From assembly GCF_000820185.1 (NCBI RefSeq), contig NZ_CDCA01000028.1:124001-188000 (forward strand): DNA of 64,000 nt, written 5' to 3'. Origin of the DNA: Aeromonas tecta (GTDB lineage Bacteria; Pseudomonadota; Gammaproteobacteria; Enterobacterales; Aeromonadaceae). Position numbers and translations under genes: made by a program. Positions 1-8,651 of this stretch are shown here, in pieces. The notes below the pieces were generated by a model, which saw only the letters and a program-made list of their open reading frames with translations, was not told the DNA's origin and searched no databases. Position 1 is the stretch's first letter; every line of letters starts with the position of its first letter.

Positions 1-2
1 AG

Positions 3-1037
3 GTGCTGCTCAACGTGGGCAACAGCTGGCTGAACCATCAGGGGGAGCTGATGGTGCGGGATCCCAAGTTGCCGGCCCTGGCCACCTATGACCTCAAGTC
101 GAGTCGCTACCCACTCTCCCTGTATGCCGGCATGGATATCCCCTCGGTATGGCGGGCGCTGTGGCAAGTGCGACATCTGACCATATTGATGCTGCTGGGC
201 TTCTCCCTGTCCATCGCCCTGCTGGTGTGGTGGCTGCTGGGTCGCCCCCGCTCCATGGAAGGGGAGCTGAAACGGGCGCTGCGGGCGAGGGAGTTCGTGC
301 CCTATCTGCAACCCCTGGTGGTCAGCGGTGATGGCAGGGTGATGGGGGCCGAGGTGCTGATGCGCTGGCAGCACCCGTCCTCCGGCCTCATCCGCCCGGA
401 CCTGTTCATTCCCCAGGCGGAAGAGTGCGGCATCATAGTGCCCATGACCCAGTCGCTGATGCAGACCGTGGCCCAGCAGCTGAGTCCGTGGCAGGAGAGG
501 CTGCCGGCAGGGTTTCATATCGGCTTCAACATCAGCGCCGTGCACTGCCGGGATCTCTCCCTGCTGGCGGAGTGCCGCGCCTTCCTCGATCACTTCTCGC
601 CAGGGCAGCTGGTGTTGGTGCTGGAGCTGACCGAGCGCGAGTTACTGGTGGCGACCCCCAATACCCTGGCGTTGTTCAAGGGGCTCGACGAGATGGGGGT
701 CCTGCTGGCCATCGATGACTTTGGCACCGGCCACTCCAGCCTGCTCTACCTGCAGCAGTTCCATGTGGATTATCTCAAGATAGATCAGTCGTTTATCCGC
801 AAGATAGGGACAGAGTCCCTGTCCGAACACATCGTCGACAACGTCATCGATCTCGGCAGCCGGCTGGGTCTGGCACTGGTGGCCGAAGGGGTTGAGACCC
901 AGGCGCAGGCGGAGTATCTGCGACGCAAGGGGGTCGATTATCTGCAGGGCTACCTGTTCGGCCACCCGGTTCCGCTGCGGCAGTTCTGCGACGAGCAACT
1001 GCAAGAGGAGGTGAGGGCGCAGCCAAAGCGCGCCTGA
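3..1037 (+). CDS. CSS-motif/EAL cyclic-di-GMP phosphodiesterase, 5' truncated by window edge
   Basis: The C-terminal part of an inner-membrane phosphodiesterase predicted to hydrolyse c-di-GMP to pGpG. The visible frame is open from the first bases, so the true start lies outside the window. One membrane helix at visible residues about 59-80 is followed by an EAL domain. The catalytic set is complete: EVL at 117-119, Asn176, ELTE 208-211, the Asp pair 238-239, Lys259, Glu295 and Gln315, so the enzyme should be active. The lost N-terminus is inferred to be a periplasmic CSS sensor, because the next gene is a close paralog with the same residues before its second helix. Family membership is certain; the sensed signal is unknown. 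Confidence 0.9.
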   Translation: MLLNVGNSWLNHQGELMVRDPKLPALATYDLKSSRYPLSLYAGMDIPSVWRALWQVRHLTILMLLGFSLSIALLVWWLLGRPRSMEGELKRALRAREFVPYLQPLVVSGDGRVMGAEVLMRWQHPSSGLIRPDLFIPQAEECGIIVPMTQSLMQTVAQQLSPWQERLPAGFHIGFNISAVHCRDLSLLAECRAFLDHFSPGQLVLVLELTERELLVATPNTLALFKGLDEMGVLLAIDDFGTGHSSLLYLQQFHVDYLKIDQSFIRKIGTESLSEHIVDNVIDLGSRLGLALVAEGVETQAQAEYLRRKGVDYLQGYLFGHPVPLRQFCDEQLQEEVRAQPKRA

Positions 1038-1189
1038 GGGTGAACAAGGTGGGAGACCATGCCACAACTGGCATGCGGTAAGATGGCCCCCACCTTTTTC
1101 GGCTGATTGGTTTGGTTGTTTTTTGTGCTGTCAGGGTTGTGTTCAGTTTCGAACGCTACACTGGTCGGCCATTTTAAACTGGACCCGTC

Positions 1190-2716
1190 ATGCCATATCA
1201 TCCCAGGTTCAACAGCTCCCATCCCTGGCTGCGTCTGTTATTCGCCCTGCTGGTATTTTTAGCCCCCATGTTGCTCGGCAGTTGGGGGGGATACCACCAC
1301 TACCAGAGTAATCTGCGGCAAGAATCTGCAGAAGCAGCGGCTCATACCGTCAATCTGCTTGAGACCATGCTAAGCAATGCCGATGCGGCCAATCGGCAGG
1401 TGTTGCCCCTGCTGGATGCGCCTTGCGATCCGGCGTTGGCGACCCTGCGAGAGCAGGTCGCCCTGGTGCCGTTCGTGCGCTCGGTCAATCTGGCCCGGCG
1501 GGATGATATCTACTGTTCCTCGCGGTTTGGTCCCTACCGCACCTCTTATCCAATGAAAGAGTTTGCCCGCGGGGTCCTGCTGCTCAACGACGTGGGGCCG
1601 GTACGGCAGGGGCACCCCTATCTGGCGGTGCGCGCCAGGCAGGGTCCGCACTCGGTACTGAGCGTCATCGACGGGGATTACCTCCGCTTCATGCTGAGCG
1701 TCAACGATCCCGCCATGATCATCATGCTCAGGGTCGGGCCTCATTGGCTCGACAGACAGGGTCACTTTTTCCAGCAGGCACCTGGCTTGCCGGATGAGGT
1801 TCAGGTCACCCTCGGTTCAGAGGTCTATCCCTTCACCATTTATGCGGGGCACCGGCTCTCCTCCAGCTGGCAGGGGATGGTGCAGCGACACTGGTTCGGG
1901 CTCTGGCTGCTGGTCGGTTTGAGCGTCACCTTCGCGCTGCTCATCTGGTGGCTGCTGGGCCGTCCCCGCTCGCCGGTCAGTGAACTGGCGCGCGCCCTTC
2001 AGGCGCGGGAGTTTGTCCCCTTCCTGCAGCCGCTGGTGGCGACGGAGGATGAGCGGATCATCGGCGCCGAGGTGCTGATGCGCTGGCAACATCCTGATGC
2101 AGGATTGATCCGACCGGACCTGTTCATTCCCCAGGCGGAGGCGAGCGGCCTGATCGTGCCCATGACCAACCTCATCATGGCGGAGGTGGGCTTGCGGCTG
2201 GCCGCCGAGCAGGCGCGCCTGCCCGATGGTTTTCACATCAGCTTCAACATCAGCGCGGCGCATTGTCGTGATAACACGCTGCTGGATGAGTGCCGTGATT
2301 TCCTCGCTCACTTCGCGCCGGGCAAGGTGGTGCTGGTGCTTGAGCTGACGGAGCGCGATCTGCTGGTGGCGGATCCCCATACCCTTGAGCTGTTCAGGCA
2401 GCTCGATGAGATGGGGGTCAAGTTGGCCATGGATGACTTCGGCACCGGCCACTCCAGCCTGGTTTACCTGCAACAATTCCATGTGGACTACCTCAAGATC
2501 GACCAGTCCTTCATCGGTCGGATCGGCACCGAATCCCTGTCCGAGCACATCGTCGACAACGTGATCGATCTCGGCAGCCGGCTCGGCCTGTCCCTGGTGG
2601 CGGAGGGGGTCGAAACCCGCCAGCAGGCCGAGTATCTCAAGGGCAAGGTGGCCTATTTGCAGGGCTATCTGTTTGGCCGTCCGGCGCCGCTTGGCGACTT
2701 TATCGCGGGTCTGTAG
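1190..2716 (+). CDS. CSS-motif/EAL cyclic-di-GMP phosphodiesterase
   Basis: Full-length 508-residue membrane phosphodiesterase. Helix 1 (about 13-34), periplasmic CSS sensor domain with Cys79 and the signature Cys-Ser-Ser at 109-111, helix 2 (about 236-257), then a cytoplasmic EAL domain (motif EVL at 294-296, Asp pair in DDFGTG, Lys of YLKID, Glu of EGVET). In characterised CSS proteins the paired periplasmic cysteines form a redox-sensitive disulfide that restrains phosphodiesterase activity; the two cysteines here fit that model. It follows a close paralog by about 150 bp in the same orientation, indicating tandem gene duplication. The segment before the final QGYLFG motif is one residue shorter than in the paralog. 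The ATG at 1190 has only a weak ribosome site. Confidence 0.92.
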   Translation: MPYHPRFNSSHPWLRLLFALLVFLAPMLLGSWGGYHHYQSNLRQESAEAAAHTVNLLETMLSNADAANRQVLPLLDAPCDPALATLREQVALVPFVRSVNLARRDDIYCSSRFGPYRTSYPMKEFARGVLLLNDVGPVRQGHPYLAVRARQGPHSVLSVIDGDYLRFMLSVNDPAMIIMLRVGPHWLDRQGHFFQQAPGLPDEVQVTLGSEVYPFTIYAGHRLSSSWQGMVQRHWFGLWLLVGLSVTFALLIWWLLGRPRSPVSELARALQAREFVPFLQPLVATEDERIIGAEVLMRWQHPDAGLIRPDLFIPQAEASGLIVPMTNLIMAEVGLRLAAEQARLPDGFHISFNISAAHCRDNTLLDECRDFLAHFAPGKVVLVLELTERDLLVADPHTLELFRQLDEMGVKLAMDDFGTGHSSLVYLQQFHVDYLKIDQSFIGRIGTESLSEHIVDNVIDLGSRLGLSLVAEGVETRQQAEYLKGKVAYLQGYLFGRPAPLGDFIAGL

Positions 2717-2843
2717 TCATGGGTCTGTGTGCGCTGGCGGGGGAGTCTATTGCCAGTGCGCAAGACCCTGACCTGTAGAGGGGCTTGTTTTTCATGCCTT
2801 GGCGGGGACTTTTCGGTAGAATTGGCACTCATTTTGAAGTCAG

Positions 2844-4250
2844 ATGAGGCGCGGTATGACGGTCAGGTTCCAGGCATTTCACAGCATCAAGGCGATTGGC
2901 AATCGGGAGGTGCTGTTCAACTGGTCCAAGACCAATCCCCTTGGCGCGCTGGATCAGGTGTGGCGCCCGGGCAACCGCGACGAGTTGCAACGCCTGCTGC
3001 GGGAATCCCCACAACGCAAGCTGCGACTGATCGGCTCCGGCCTCTCTTTTGAGCCCATCCACAGCGTTTATACCGAAGGCAAGCAGGCGCTGCTGGTGGA
3101 CTTGCACCACCTGAGCGGCCAGTTGGCCAGCACGGCCGACAGCGTCACCTATCAGGCGGGCACCCCGCTCGACACCGTCTACGCGGATCTCATCGCCATG
3201 GAGCGGATGCTGCCTGCGTCCCCTGGCGTCATCGGCATTCAGACCCTGGGCGGGGCGCTCAGCACCGGCACCCACGGCCAGGGGCTGCACCAGTCCGCCC
3301 TGTGCGATGCGGTGGAAGCCATGACCATCATGCTGGCCAATGGCGACAGCCTGCGGGTCGATCGCACCGACCCGCGCTTCGGCGCCTTCGTGATGGGCAT
3401 GGGCATGCTCGGTATCCTGCTGGATGTGACCCTGCACACCGTGCCAAACCGCATCATGCGCTGCACCAAGTTCACCACCGACTATCCCTTCCTGCTGGCG
3501 CACAACGAGCGGCTCAACCGCGAGCACGCCTTCGTGAAGAGCTGGTGGTTCGCCTGGACCGGCGAGAGCCATATCTGGCTGGTGGATCCCGCCAGCGAGG
3601 AAGAGGTTGCCCGCTACCGGGCCGCTGGCAGCGAACCGCTGCTGCTGGAGGGGGACATCGACGGCCGCATGAATGCCACCATTGATGCCACCCTGCAGAA
3701 GATGGCCAAGGACACCAAGGACGAGGCGCTGGCCGGGGAACACTTCGAGACGGTGCGCCGCTTCAAGGATGCCTCTGACTTAGTGGGCAACGTCTATCAG
3801 ATCCTCTGCAAGGGAATACCGGCGCCCCAGATCAACTGCGAGGTGGCGGTGCCCCTCGAGCGGATGGAAGAGGCGCTGACCATACTGCAGGACTGGCAGC
3901 AGGCGAACCCCGGCGTGCTGCACTATCCCTTCATCCTGCGCTGTACCGGCCCCTCCGAGGCCTGGCTCAGCGCCGCCTATGGCAAGTCGGTGTGCTGGAT
4001 TGGCTTTTTGGTCTATCTGGCGGCGGACGGTACCTTCGTCAACGGCTCCATGGAGCAGATGCGCGAGTTGCAGCAACTGCTGGTGCCGCTCGGTGGCACT
4101 CCCCATTTCGGCAAGCACCTGGCGATGGATCTCTACGATTTCCCGGCCCTGCTGCCGCGCTGGCACGACTTCCTGGCCCTCAAGAACGAGCTGGATCCCC
4201 ATGGCCGCTTCGAAAACCGCTGGCTCGGCGAGCTGTTTGCCAACCGCTAA
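2844..4250 (+). CDS. FAD-linked oxidase of the D-arabinono-1,4-lactone / L-gulonolactone oxidase family
   Basis: 468-residue flavoprotein of the VAO/PCMH superfamily. The N-terminal FAD-binding half contains the glycine-rich SGLSFEP stretch (about 63-69) and the GG-ALSTGTHGQGLH segment that contacts the flavin. The C-terminal half ends with PHGRFENRWL, typical of the ALO domain. Family members oxidise aldonolactones or sugar alcohols with oxygen and release peroxide; the substrate cannot be read from sequence. A second ATG at 2856 is an alternative start. The gene is followed after only 9 bp by a small ORF and then the COG0523 GTPase, so the three may be cotranscribed. Confidence 0.85.
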   Translation: MRRGMTVRFQAFHSIKAIGNREVLFNWSKTNPLGALDQVWRPGNRDELQRLLRESPQRKLRLIGSGLSFEPIHSVYTEGKQALLVDLHHLSGQLASTADSVTYQAGTPLDTVYADLIAMERMLPASPGVIGIQTLGGALSTGTHGQGLHQSALCDAVEAMTIMLANGDSLRVDRTDPRFGAFVMGMGMLGILLDVTLHTVPNRIMRCTKFTTDYPFLLAHNERLNREHAFVKSWWFAWTGESHIWLVDPASEEEVARYRAAGSEPLLLEGDIDGRMNATIDATLQKMAKDTKDEALAGEHFETVRRFKDASDLVGNVYQILCKGIPAPQINCEVAVPLERMEEALTILQDWQQANPGVLHYPFILRCTGPSEAWLSAAYGKSVCWIGFLVYLAADGTFVNGSMEQMRELQQLLVPLGGTPHFGKHLAMDLYDFPALLPRWHDFLALKNELDPHGRFENRWLGELFANR

Positions 4251-4259
4251 GGAATTGAC

Positions 4260-4316
4260 ATGACCGAGATGCAAGACACCCGAGCGCTCATCGCCCTGCC
4301 GATCAAAGGTGAGTAA
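4260..4316 (+). CDS. Small upstream ORF duplicating the start of the following GTPase gene
   Basis: An 18-codon ORF beginning MTEMQDTRA and ending in TAA 5 nt before the next gene, whose product begins MTDMQDTRI. The DNA around both starts matches closely (tgacatgaccga-atgcaaga-acccg) at a 62-bp offset, and a CCCTG block later in the unit is also position-matched. This looks like a 62-bp tandem duplication of the 5' end of the GTPase gene that decayed into a short ORF. It may be translated and couple translation into the real gene, or be inert. I see no independent strong ribosome site. Confidence 0.45.
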   Translation: MTEMQDTRALIALPIKGE

Positions 4317-4321
4317 CTGAC

Positions 4322-5449
4322 ATGACCGATATGCAAGATACCCGCATTCCCGTGACCCTGTTGACCGGTTTTCTCGGCAGCGGCAAGACCACCTTGCTCA
4401 ACCACTGGGTCAAGCAGCCCGAGCTGGGCGAGTGCGCCGTGCTAATCAACGAGTTCGGCTCGGTCGGGCTGGATCATCACCTGGTGCAACAGGTGGACGA
4501 GCAGGTGGTGCTGCTCGATTCCGGCTGCATCTGCTGCTCGGTGCAGGGCTCCCTGGTGGAGGCGCTGCAGGGGCTGTTTATGAAGGCGATCCAGCGCAAG
4601 ATCAAACCCTTCAAGCGACTGATCATCGAGACCACCGGCCTTGCCGATCCGGCCCCCGTGCTGTTTACCCTGAAAGAAGAGGGCTTCATCGCCCAGCGTT
4701 ACCGCTTCGATGGCACTGTGACTGTGGTGGATGCCGGCCATATCGAGCAGCAGCTGGCGGCGCAGTACGAGGCGGTCAAGCAGGTGGCGCTGGCGGACTT
4801 GCTGGTGTTGAGCAAGGGCGATCTGGTGGACGCCGAGACCCAGGCCCGGGTGGAAGCCCGGTTGGCGGCGCTCAACCCTGCGGCGCCCATCGAGCGGGTC
4901 AGTAATGGCGAGCTGTCGCCGGCGGTGCTGGAGAAGCTCGGCGCCTACAACGAGGCGGCGGGGCGTGATGTGCGCCGTCTGCTGGCCTGGCTGCGCACTG
5001 AATCCCCCAAGCAGGGGCTGGCCTCTCCCATGCAGCCGAAGATGCAGCCGTTTGCCGCCAAGGTGGGCACGGCGGCACCGACCCATTTCGACCACGGCAA
5101 CATAGAGAGCTTCTCCCTGCGCATCGGCGAGCCCCTCAAACCCTCTCGCCTGCTGGCGGCGGTCGATGCGGTGCAGGCTCGCTACGGCGATGCCTTGCTG
5201 CGGCTCAAGGGGATCTTGCTGCTGGAAGGGGAGAGCCAGCCGGTGGTGATCCACGGCGTCCATGGTCAACTCTATCCATTGCAGACCCTGGGGGAGTGGC
5301 CGGAAGGGCGCGCCCAGTCCAGACTGGTGTTTATTGTCAAAACCGGTGACAAGGCCGGGATCGAGGCCCTGTTCCTCGAGACCCTCAAGGCACCTGAGCC
5401 CACGCTCGAAGAGCAGCTCAGAGCCATGCTCGGCCAGCCAGATGCCTGA
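4322..5449 (+). CDS. COG0523 (CobW/YjiA-type) metallochaperone GTPase
   Basis: 375-residue P-loop GTPase. Walker A GFLGSGKTTLL (about 16-26), the metal-binding CICC motif (about 64-67) that defines COG0523 G3E proteins, and the guanine-specificity motif SKGD (about 160). The C-terminal CobW domain starts around residue 250. Members deliver zinc or other metals to client enzymes, or act in metal homeostasis. No Zur box is evident, and subfamily (YjiA, YeiR, ZigA) is not resolved. The start at 4322 follows the small duplicated ORF by 5 nt; the same MT-MQDTR sequence in both makes the true start ambiguous only in principle, since the upstream copy hits a stop. Confidence 0.88.
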   Translation: MTDMQDTRIPVTLLTGFLGSGKTTLLNHWVKQPELGECAVLINEFGSVGLDHHLVQQVDEQVVLLDSGCICCSVQGSLVEALQGLFMKAIQRKIKPFKRLIIETTGLADPAPVLFTLKEEGFIAQRYRFDGTVTVVDAGHIEQQLAAQYEAVKQVALADLLVLSKGDLVDAETQARVEARLAALNPAAPIERVSNGELSPAVLEKLGAYNEAAGRDVRRLLAWLRTESPKQGLASPMQPKMQPFAAKVGTAAPTHFDHGNIESFSLRIGEPLKPSRLLAAVDAVQARYGDALLRLKGILLLEGESQPVVIHGVHGQLYPLQTLGEWPEGRAQSRLVFIVKTGDKAGIEALFLETLKAPEPTLEEQLRAMLGQPDA

Positions 5450-5460
5450 TATCCTGATAT

Positions 5461-5487
5461 GACCCGCCCTGGTGCGGGTCTATTTTT
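5461..5487 (+). terminator. Intrinsic terminator after COG0523 GTPase
   Basis: GACCCGC and GCGGGTC arms with a six-base loop, followed by a run of five T. It lies just after the GTPase stop and before the exporter gene. Confidence 0.7.
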
Positions 5488-5525
5488 AGGCACAGAAGTC
5501 TTTGACCAAGAAGAGGTTGCTGCTC

Positions 5526-6920
5526 ATGCCCGATAACGTGCACATGGTTACCCCCGCCCAACGCAAGTGGCTGCCCTTGCTGACCGCAGTCGGCTTCTTC
5601 ATGCAGACGCTCGATGGCACCATCCTCAACACCGCCCTGCCCAGCATGGCGGCGGCCCTGGGGGAGAGCCCGCTGCAGATGCAGTCGGTGGTCATCGCCT
5701 ACATGCTGACGGTGGCGCTGCTCATTCCGGCCTCCGGCTGGCTTGCGGACCGATTCGGCACCCGCCGGGTCTACCTGGCCGCCATCTTGCTGTTCACCCT
5801 GGGCTCCTTGGCCTGCGCCGCTGCCAACACCCTGCCCATGCTGGTTGCGGCCAGGGTGCTGCAAGGGGTCGGTGGCGCCCTGCTGATGCCCATCGGCCGG
5901 CTCGCCGTGTTGCGGGTCTACAGCAAACATGAGCTGTTGCGGGTGATGTCCTTTGTCACCATCCCCGGTCTGTTGGGGCCCTTGCTCGGCCCGGCGCTGG
6001 GGGGCTGGCTGGTGGAGGTGGCGAGCTGGCACTGGGTGTTCCTGATCAACCTGCCGGTAGGGGTGATTGGATTCATCGCCAGCTGGAGCTTCATGCCTGA
6101 CTTGCGACAACACACTGCCAAGTTTGATTGGCAGGGTTTCGTGCTATTCAGTGCCGGTATGGTGTTGGTATCCGTCGGCTTGCAAGGGCTTGGGGAGCAT
6201 AGTATATCGACGGGCTGGGCCTTGTTTGCCGTCTTGTTCGGCCTCGCCGCCATGGCGAGTTACTGGCTCTATGCCGCCAATGCCGAGCAACCGCTGTTCA
6301 GCCTGGCGCTGTTCAAGACCTCCACCTTTGCCATCGGCATCTGGGGCAACCTGTTTGCCCGCCTCGGCAGTGGTGCCATGCCCTTTCTCACCCCGCTGTT
6401 CCTGCAACTGGGGCTGGGCTTCTCGCCGAGCAAGGCGGGCATGACCATGATCCCGACCGTAATCGGCGCCATGCTGACCAAGACGCTGGTCAACAAGTTG
6501 ATCCCCAAGGTGGGGTATCGCCGGATCCTCATCATCAACACCCTGGCGCTGGGGGTGCTGATTGCCAGCTTCTCCCTCATCGACAATCAGGTGCCGCACT
6601 GGGTGCTGCTGGCCTGGCTGATGGTGTTTGGCGCCGTCAACTCGCTGCAATTCTCCGCCATGAACACCCTGACGCTGCAGGATCTGAGCGCCGAGCACGC
6701 CAGCAGCGGCAATGGCCTGCTGTCGGTGGTGATGCAACTCTCCATGAGCCTGGGAGTGGCCATCGCCGCCAGCCTGCTTGGCCTCTTCTCGGTCGGCCAG
6801 TCTGCGAGTGATAGCGAACGCTGGCTCGGGGGCTTCCACCTCACCTATCTGTGTATCGGCCTGATGTCGATGCTGGCGGCGCTGATCTTCGCCCAGCTGG
6901 CCAAGAAGGAGCGCCCTTGA
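5526..6920 (+). CDS. mdtD: MdtD-like DHA2 family multidrug/proton antiporter
   Basis: Major facilitator of the 14-helix DHA2 (EmrB/QacA) type. It matches E. coli MdtD throughout: FFMQ-LD-TI-NTALPSMA at the N-terminus, motif A GWLADRFGTRR, motif C-like GPLLGPALGG, and SSMNTLTL-type sequence near helix 12. Length (464 residues) fits MdtD (471). I chose ATG 5526 because AAGAGG sits about 10 nt upstream; an in-frame TTG at 5502 would add eight residues. In E. coli mdtD is part of mdtABCD; here it stands alone after a terminator, so its role as an exporter is by family and the substrate is unknown. Confidence 0.85.
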   Translation: MPDNVHMVTPAQRKWLPLLTAVGFFMQTLDGTILNTALPSMAAALGESPLQMQSVVIAYMLTVALLIPASGWLADRFGTRRVYLAAILLFTLGSLACAAANTLPMLVAARVLQGVGGALLMPIGRLAVLRVYSKHELLRVMSFVTIPGLLGPLLGPALGGWLVEVASWHWVFLINLPVGVIGFIASWSFMPDLRQHTAKFDWQGFVLFSAGMVLVSVGLQGLGEHSISTGWALFAVLFGLAAMASYWLYAANAEQPLFSLALFKTSTFAIGIWGNLFARLGSGAMPFLTPLFLQLGLGFSPSKAGMTMIPTVIGAMLTKTLVNKLIPKVGYRRILIINTLALGVLIASFSLIDNQVPHWVLLAWLMVFGAVNSLQFSAMNTLTLQDLSAEHASSGNGLLSVVMQLSMSLGVAIAASLLGLFSVGQSASDSERWLGGFHLTYLCIGLMSMLAALIFAQLAKKERP

Positions 6921-6960
6921 TCCGGGCGCTGAGTGTCATCCACGGGTACAAAGAGGGTGA

Positions 6961-7449
6961 TCAGAGCTGTGCTTCTGGCAGGTAGCTGACCTGGCAGGGC
7001 AGAGCAGCCAACAGTGCGGCCAGATGCTCGGTCGCCAGCAGGAAGGTCTGCTCCGGGTGGCCTGGCGTCCAGGTGAAGGCCCCGTGGGCCAGCAGGGCCG
7101 GGTCTACCAGCAAGGGGATATCGGCGCGGGGCAGGAAGGGGCAGACGGCTCCCGGCAGGCAGCCAATCTCGGCCTGCATCTCCTCGGCCGTGCAGATGTA
7201 AGGCTTGGCACCGAGGCTCGCTTTCACCGCCTTGTTGTCCAGCCGCCCGTCCCTGTGGGTCAGCAGCAGGGCGAAACGGCCATCCTTGAACTTGAGAAAC
7301 AGGGTCTTGCTGAACTCCGCCTGCCAGCCGAGGCGAGCCTTGACCCTCTCGTCGGTGGCGTAGTCCAGGATGGGTTCGTGCTGATAGCGCTGATGGGGCA
7401 GGGTGGTCAGCAGCTGGCAGTTGAAGTCGTGAATGGCGTCGAGTGGCAT
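6961..7449 (-). CDS. YbaK/YeaK-family aminoacyl-tRNA editing deacylase
   Basis: 162-residue YbaK/ProX-fold protein. Such free-standing editing domains hydrolyse mischarged tRNAs. Supporting features are the conserved Lys in the SKTLFLKFKDG strand, the LLTHRDGRLD segment and the late glycine-rich GAFTW region. Start at 7449 is supported by AGGAGA six bases upstream; a long open frame upstream of it is only an overlap with folK in another frame. It is convergent with the MFS gene and lies downstream of folK across a hairpin. Which amino acid it edits is not decidable here. Confidence 0.75.
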   Translation of the reverse strand: MPLDAIHDFNCQLLTTLPHQRYQHEPILDYATDERVKARLGWQAEFSKTLFLKFKDGRFALLLTHRDGRLDNKAVKASLGAKPYICTAEEMQAEIGCLPGAVCPFLPRADIPLLVDPALLAHGAFTWTPGHPEQTFLLATEHLAALLAALPCQVSYLPEAQL

Positions 7450-7527
7450 GGTGGTCTCCTGTGTCAGGCCCATACTGCCCGTCGCCGGGGCTTGGGCCCA
7501 ATCATCATTGCTGATAGCCGATAAGCA

Positions 7528-7549
7528 ACAAGGGCCCGCGGGCCCTTGT
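7528..7549. terminator. Perfect GC-rich palindrome between folK and the deacylase gene
   Basis: A 22-nt perfect inverted repeat, arms ACAAGGGCC and GGCCCTTGT, placed 3 nt past the folK stop. It has no clean T-run on the minus strand, so it may be a weak terminator or an mRNA 3'-end stabiliser. Confidence 0.5.
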
Positions 7550-7552
7550 GAT

Positions 7553-8062
7553 TCAGTGATGCTGCAACTCGCGAGCTTGCCAATGAAAGGCAATGGGATG
7601 GAGCTGCTGCGATGCCTTGTCATACTGCTGCCACAGCTCACCCAGGGTACGGCCATCGGTCGGGTGGGGCAGGGTGGGCGCCAGCTCGGCCAGCGGCCAG
7701 AGCACGAAGGCATTGGTGAGGATCTCGCCACGGGGCAGGGCGACTGGCGTCTCGCAGACCAGCTCGCCATAGAGCAGCAGATCCAGGTCCAGGGTGCGCG
7801 GCGCGAACTTCTTGGCGTCCGGCTCGCGGCCATGGGCAAACTCCATGGCGCGCAGCCGCTGGCATAAGGTTGCGAGGGGCAGTGTCGTATCTGCACCGAC
7901 CACCAGGTTGTAGAAGGGGCGGCCGGCAAAGCCCACCGCCTCGCTCTCGAACACCCGGGAGACCTGGATCTCGCCAAATTCGGCCTGCAGGGCGTCGAGC
8001 CCGGCGCGGATGTGGTGCTCCCGCTCGATGTTGGAGCCCAGGCTGATGTAGATGCGGGTCAT
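7553..8062 (-). CDS. folK: 6-hydroxymethyl-7,8-dihydropterin pyrophosphokinase
   Basis: 169-residue HPPK of folate synthesis; transfers pyrophosphate from ATP to hydroxymethyldihydropterin. N-terminal ISLGSNI strand, FYN-V loop around residue 50, and the signature R-LDLDLLLYG (about 88-98) with the two Mg-binding aspartates are present, as is the PHP motif near the end of the domain. ATG 8062 is preceded by GGGAGG at eight bases. It follows folB by about 60 bp on the same strand, so the pair makes successive steps of the same pathway, though E. coli places these genes apart. Confidence 0.93.
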   Translation of the reverse strand: MTRIYISLGSNIEREHHIRAGLDALQAEFGEIQVSRVFESEAVGFAGRPFYNLVVGADTTLPLATLCQRLRAMEFAHGREPDAKKFAPRTLDLDLLLYGELVCETPVALPRGEILTNAFVLWPLAELAPTLPHPTDGRTLGELWQQYDKASQQLHPIAFHWQARELQHH

Positions 8063-8120
8063 TTGGTCATCCTCCCTGCAAGCAAGAGGAGGACTCGCTC
8101 TGGGACGTTGCGCTGTGCCA

Positions 8121-8492
8121 TCACTGGGCGCTCGCGGCCGGGGTGCGATGGCGCAGGATCTCGACGCCGACACCGGTGGCATTGGGCACGGCGCCCGGCT
8201 TGGTCAGCACGACCTTGACCCATTGCACCCGTTCGTCGGCCAGCACCAGGGCGGCGACCTGTTCGGCCATGGTCTCGACCAGCTCGACTATGGTACTGGC
8301 TGCGTGATCACAGATCTTGCGTGAGAGGGTGGCGTAATCCAGTGCCAGCTTGATATCGTCGGTTGCGGCGGCGGGGCGGTTATCAAAGCCCATCTCGAGA
8401 TCGAAGCAGAGCTTCTGGCGAATGCCTTTCTCCCACTCATATACCCCAATGGTGGTCAAAACCTCGAGTCCGCGAATAAACACCTTGTCCAT
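8121..8492 (-). CDS. folB: Dihydroneopterin aldolase
   Basis: 123-residue FolB, the aldolase converting dihydroneopterin to 6-hydroxymethyldihydropterin and glycolaldehyde. The start MDKVFIRGLEV-TTIGVYEWE is the canonical N-terminus with substrate-binding Glu, and LDYATLS, ETMAEQVA and the Lys-Pro-Gly-A strand (KPGAVPNA) follow in order. It is divergent from plsY, the same arrangement as folB/ygiH of enterics, and upstream of folK. Confidence 0.95.
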   Translation of the reverse strand: MDKVFIRGLEVLTTIGVYEWEKGIRQKLCFDLEMGFDNRPAAATDDIKLALDYATLSRKICDHAASTIVELVETMAEQVAALVLADERVQWVKVVLTKPGAVPNATGVGVEILRHRTPAASAQ

Positions 8493-8651
8493 GACAGTAC
8501 TTCTTCTTTACTCTTGATGGGCTGTGTGAACAGCGCTGGGATGCAGGCCTGGCAAGCAGATTGCTGCTGACGGTCGGTTTGGGCGACAGGCCCAGGCCAG
8601 AGAATGTGGCCCGCATCATACCCCATTCATATCGCGGTAAAAACGACCAAG

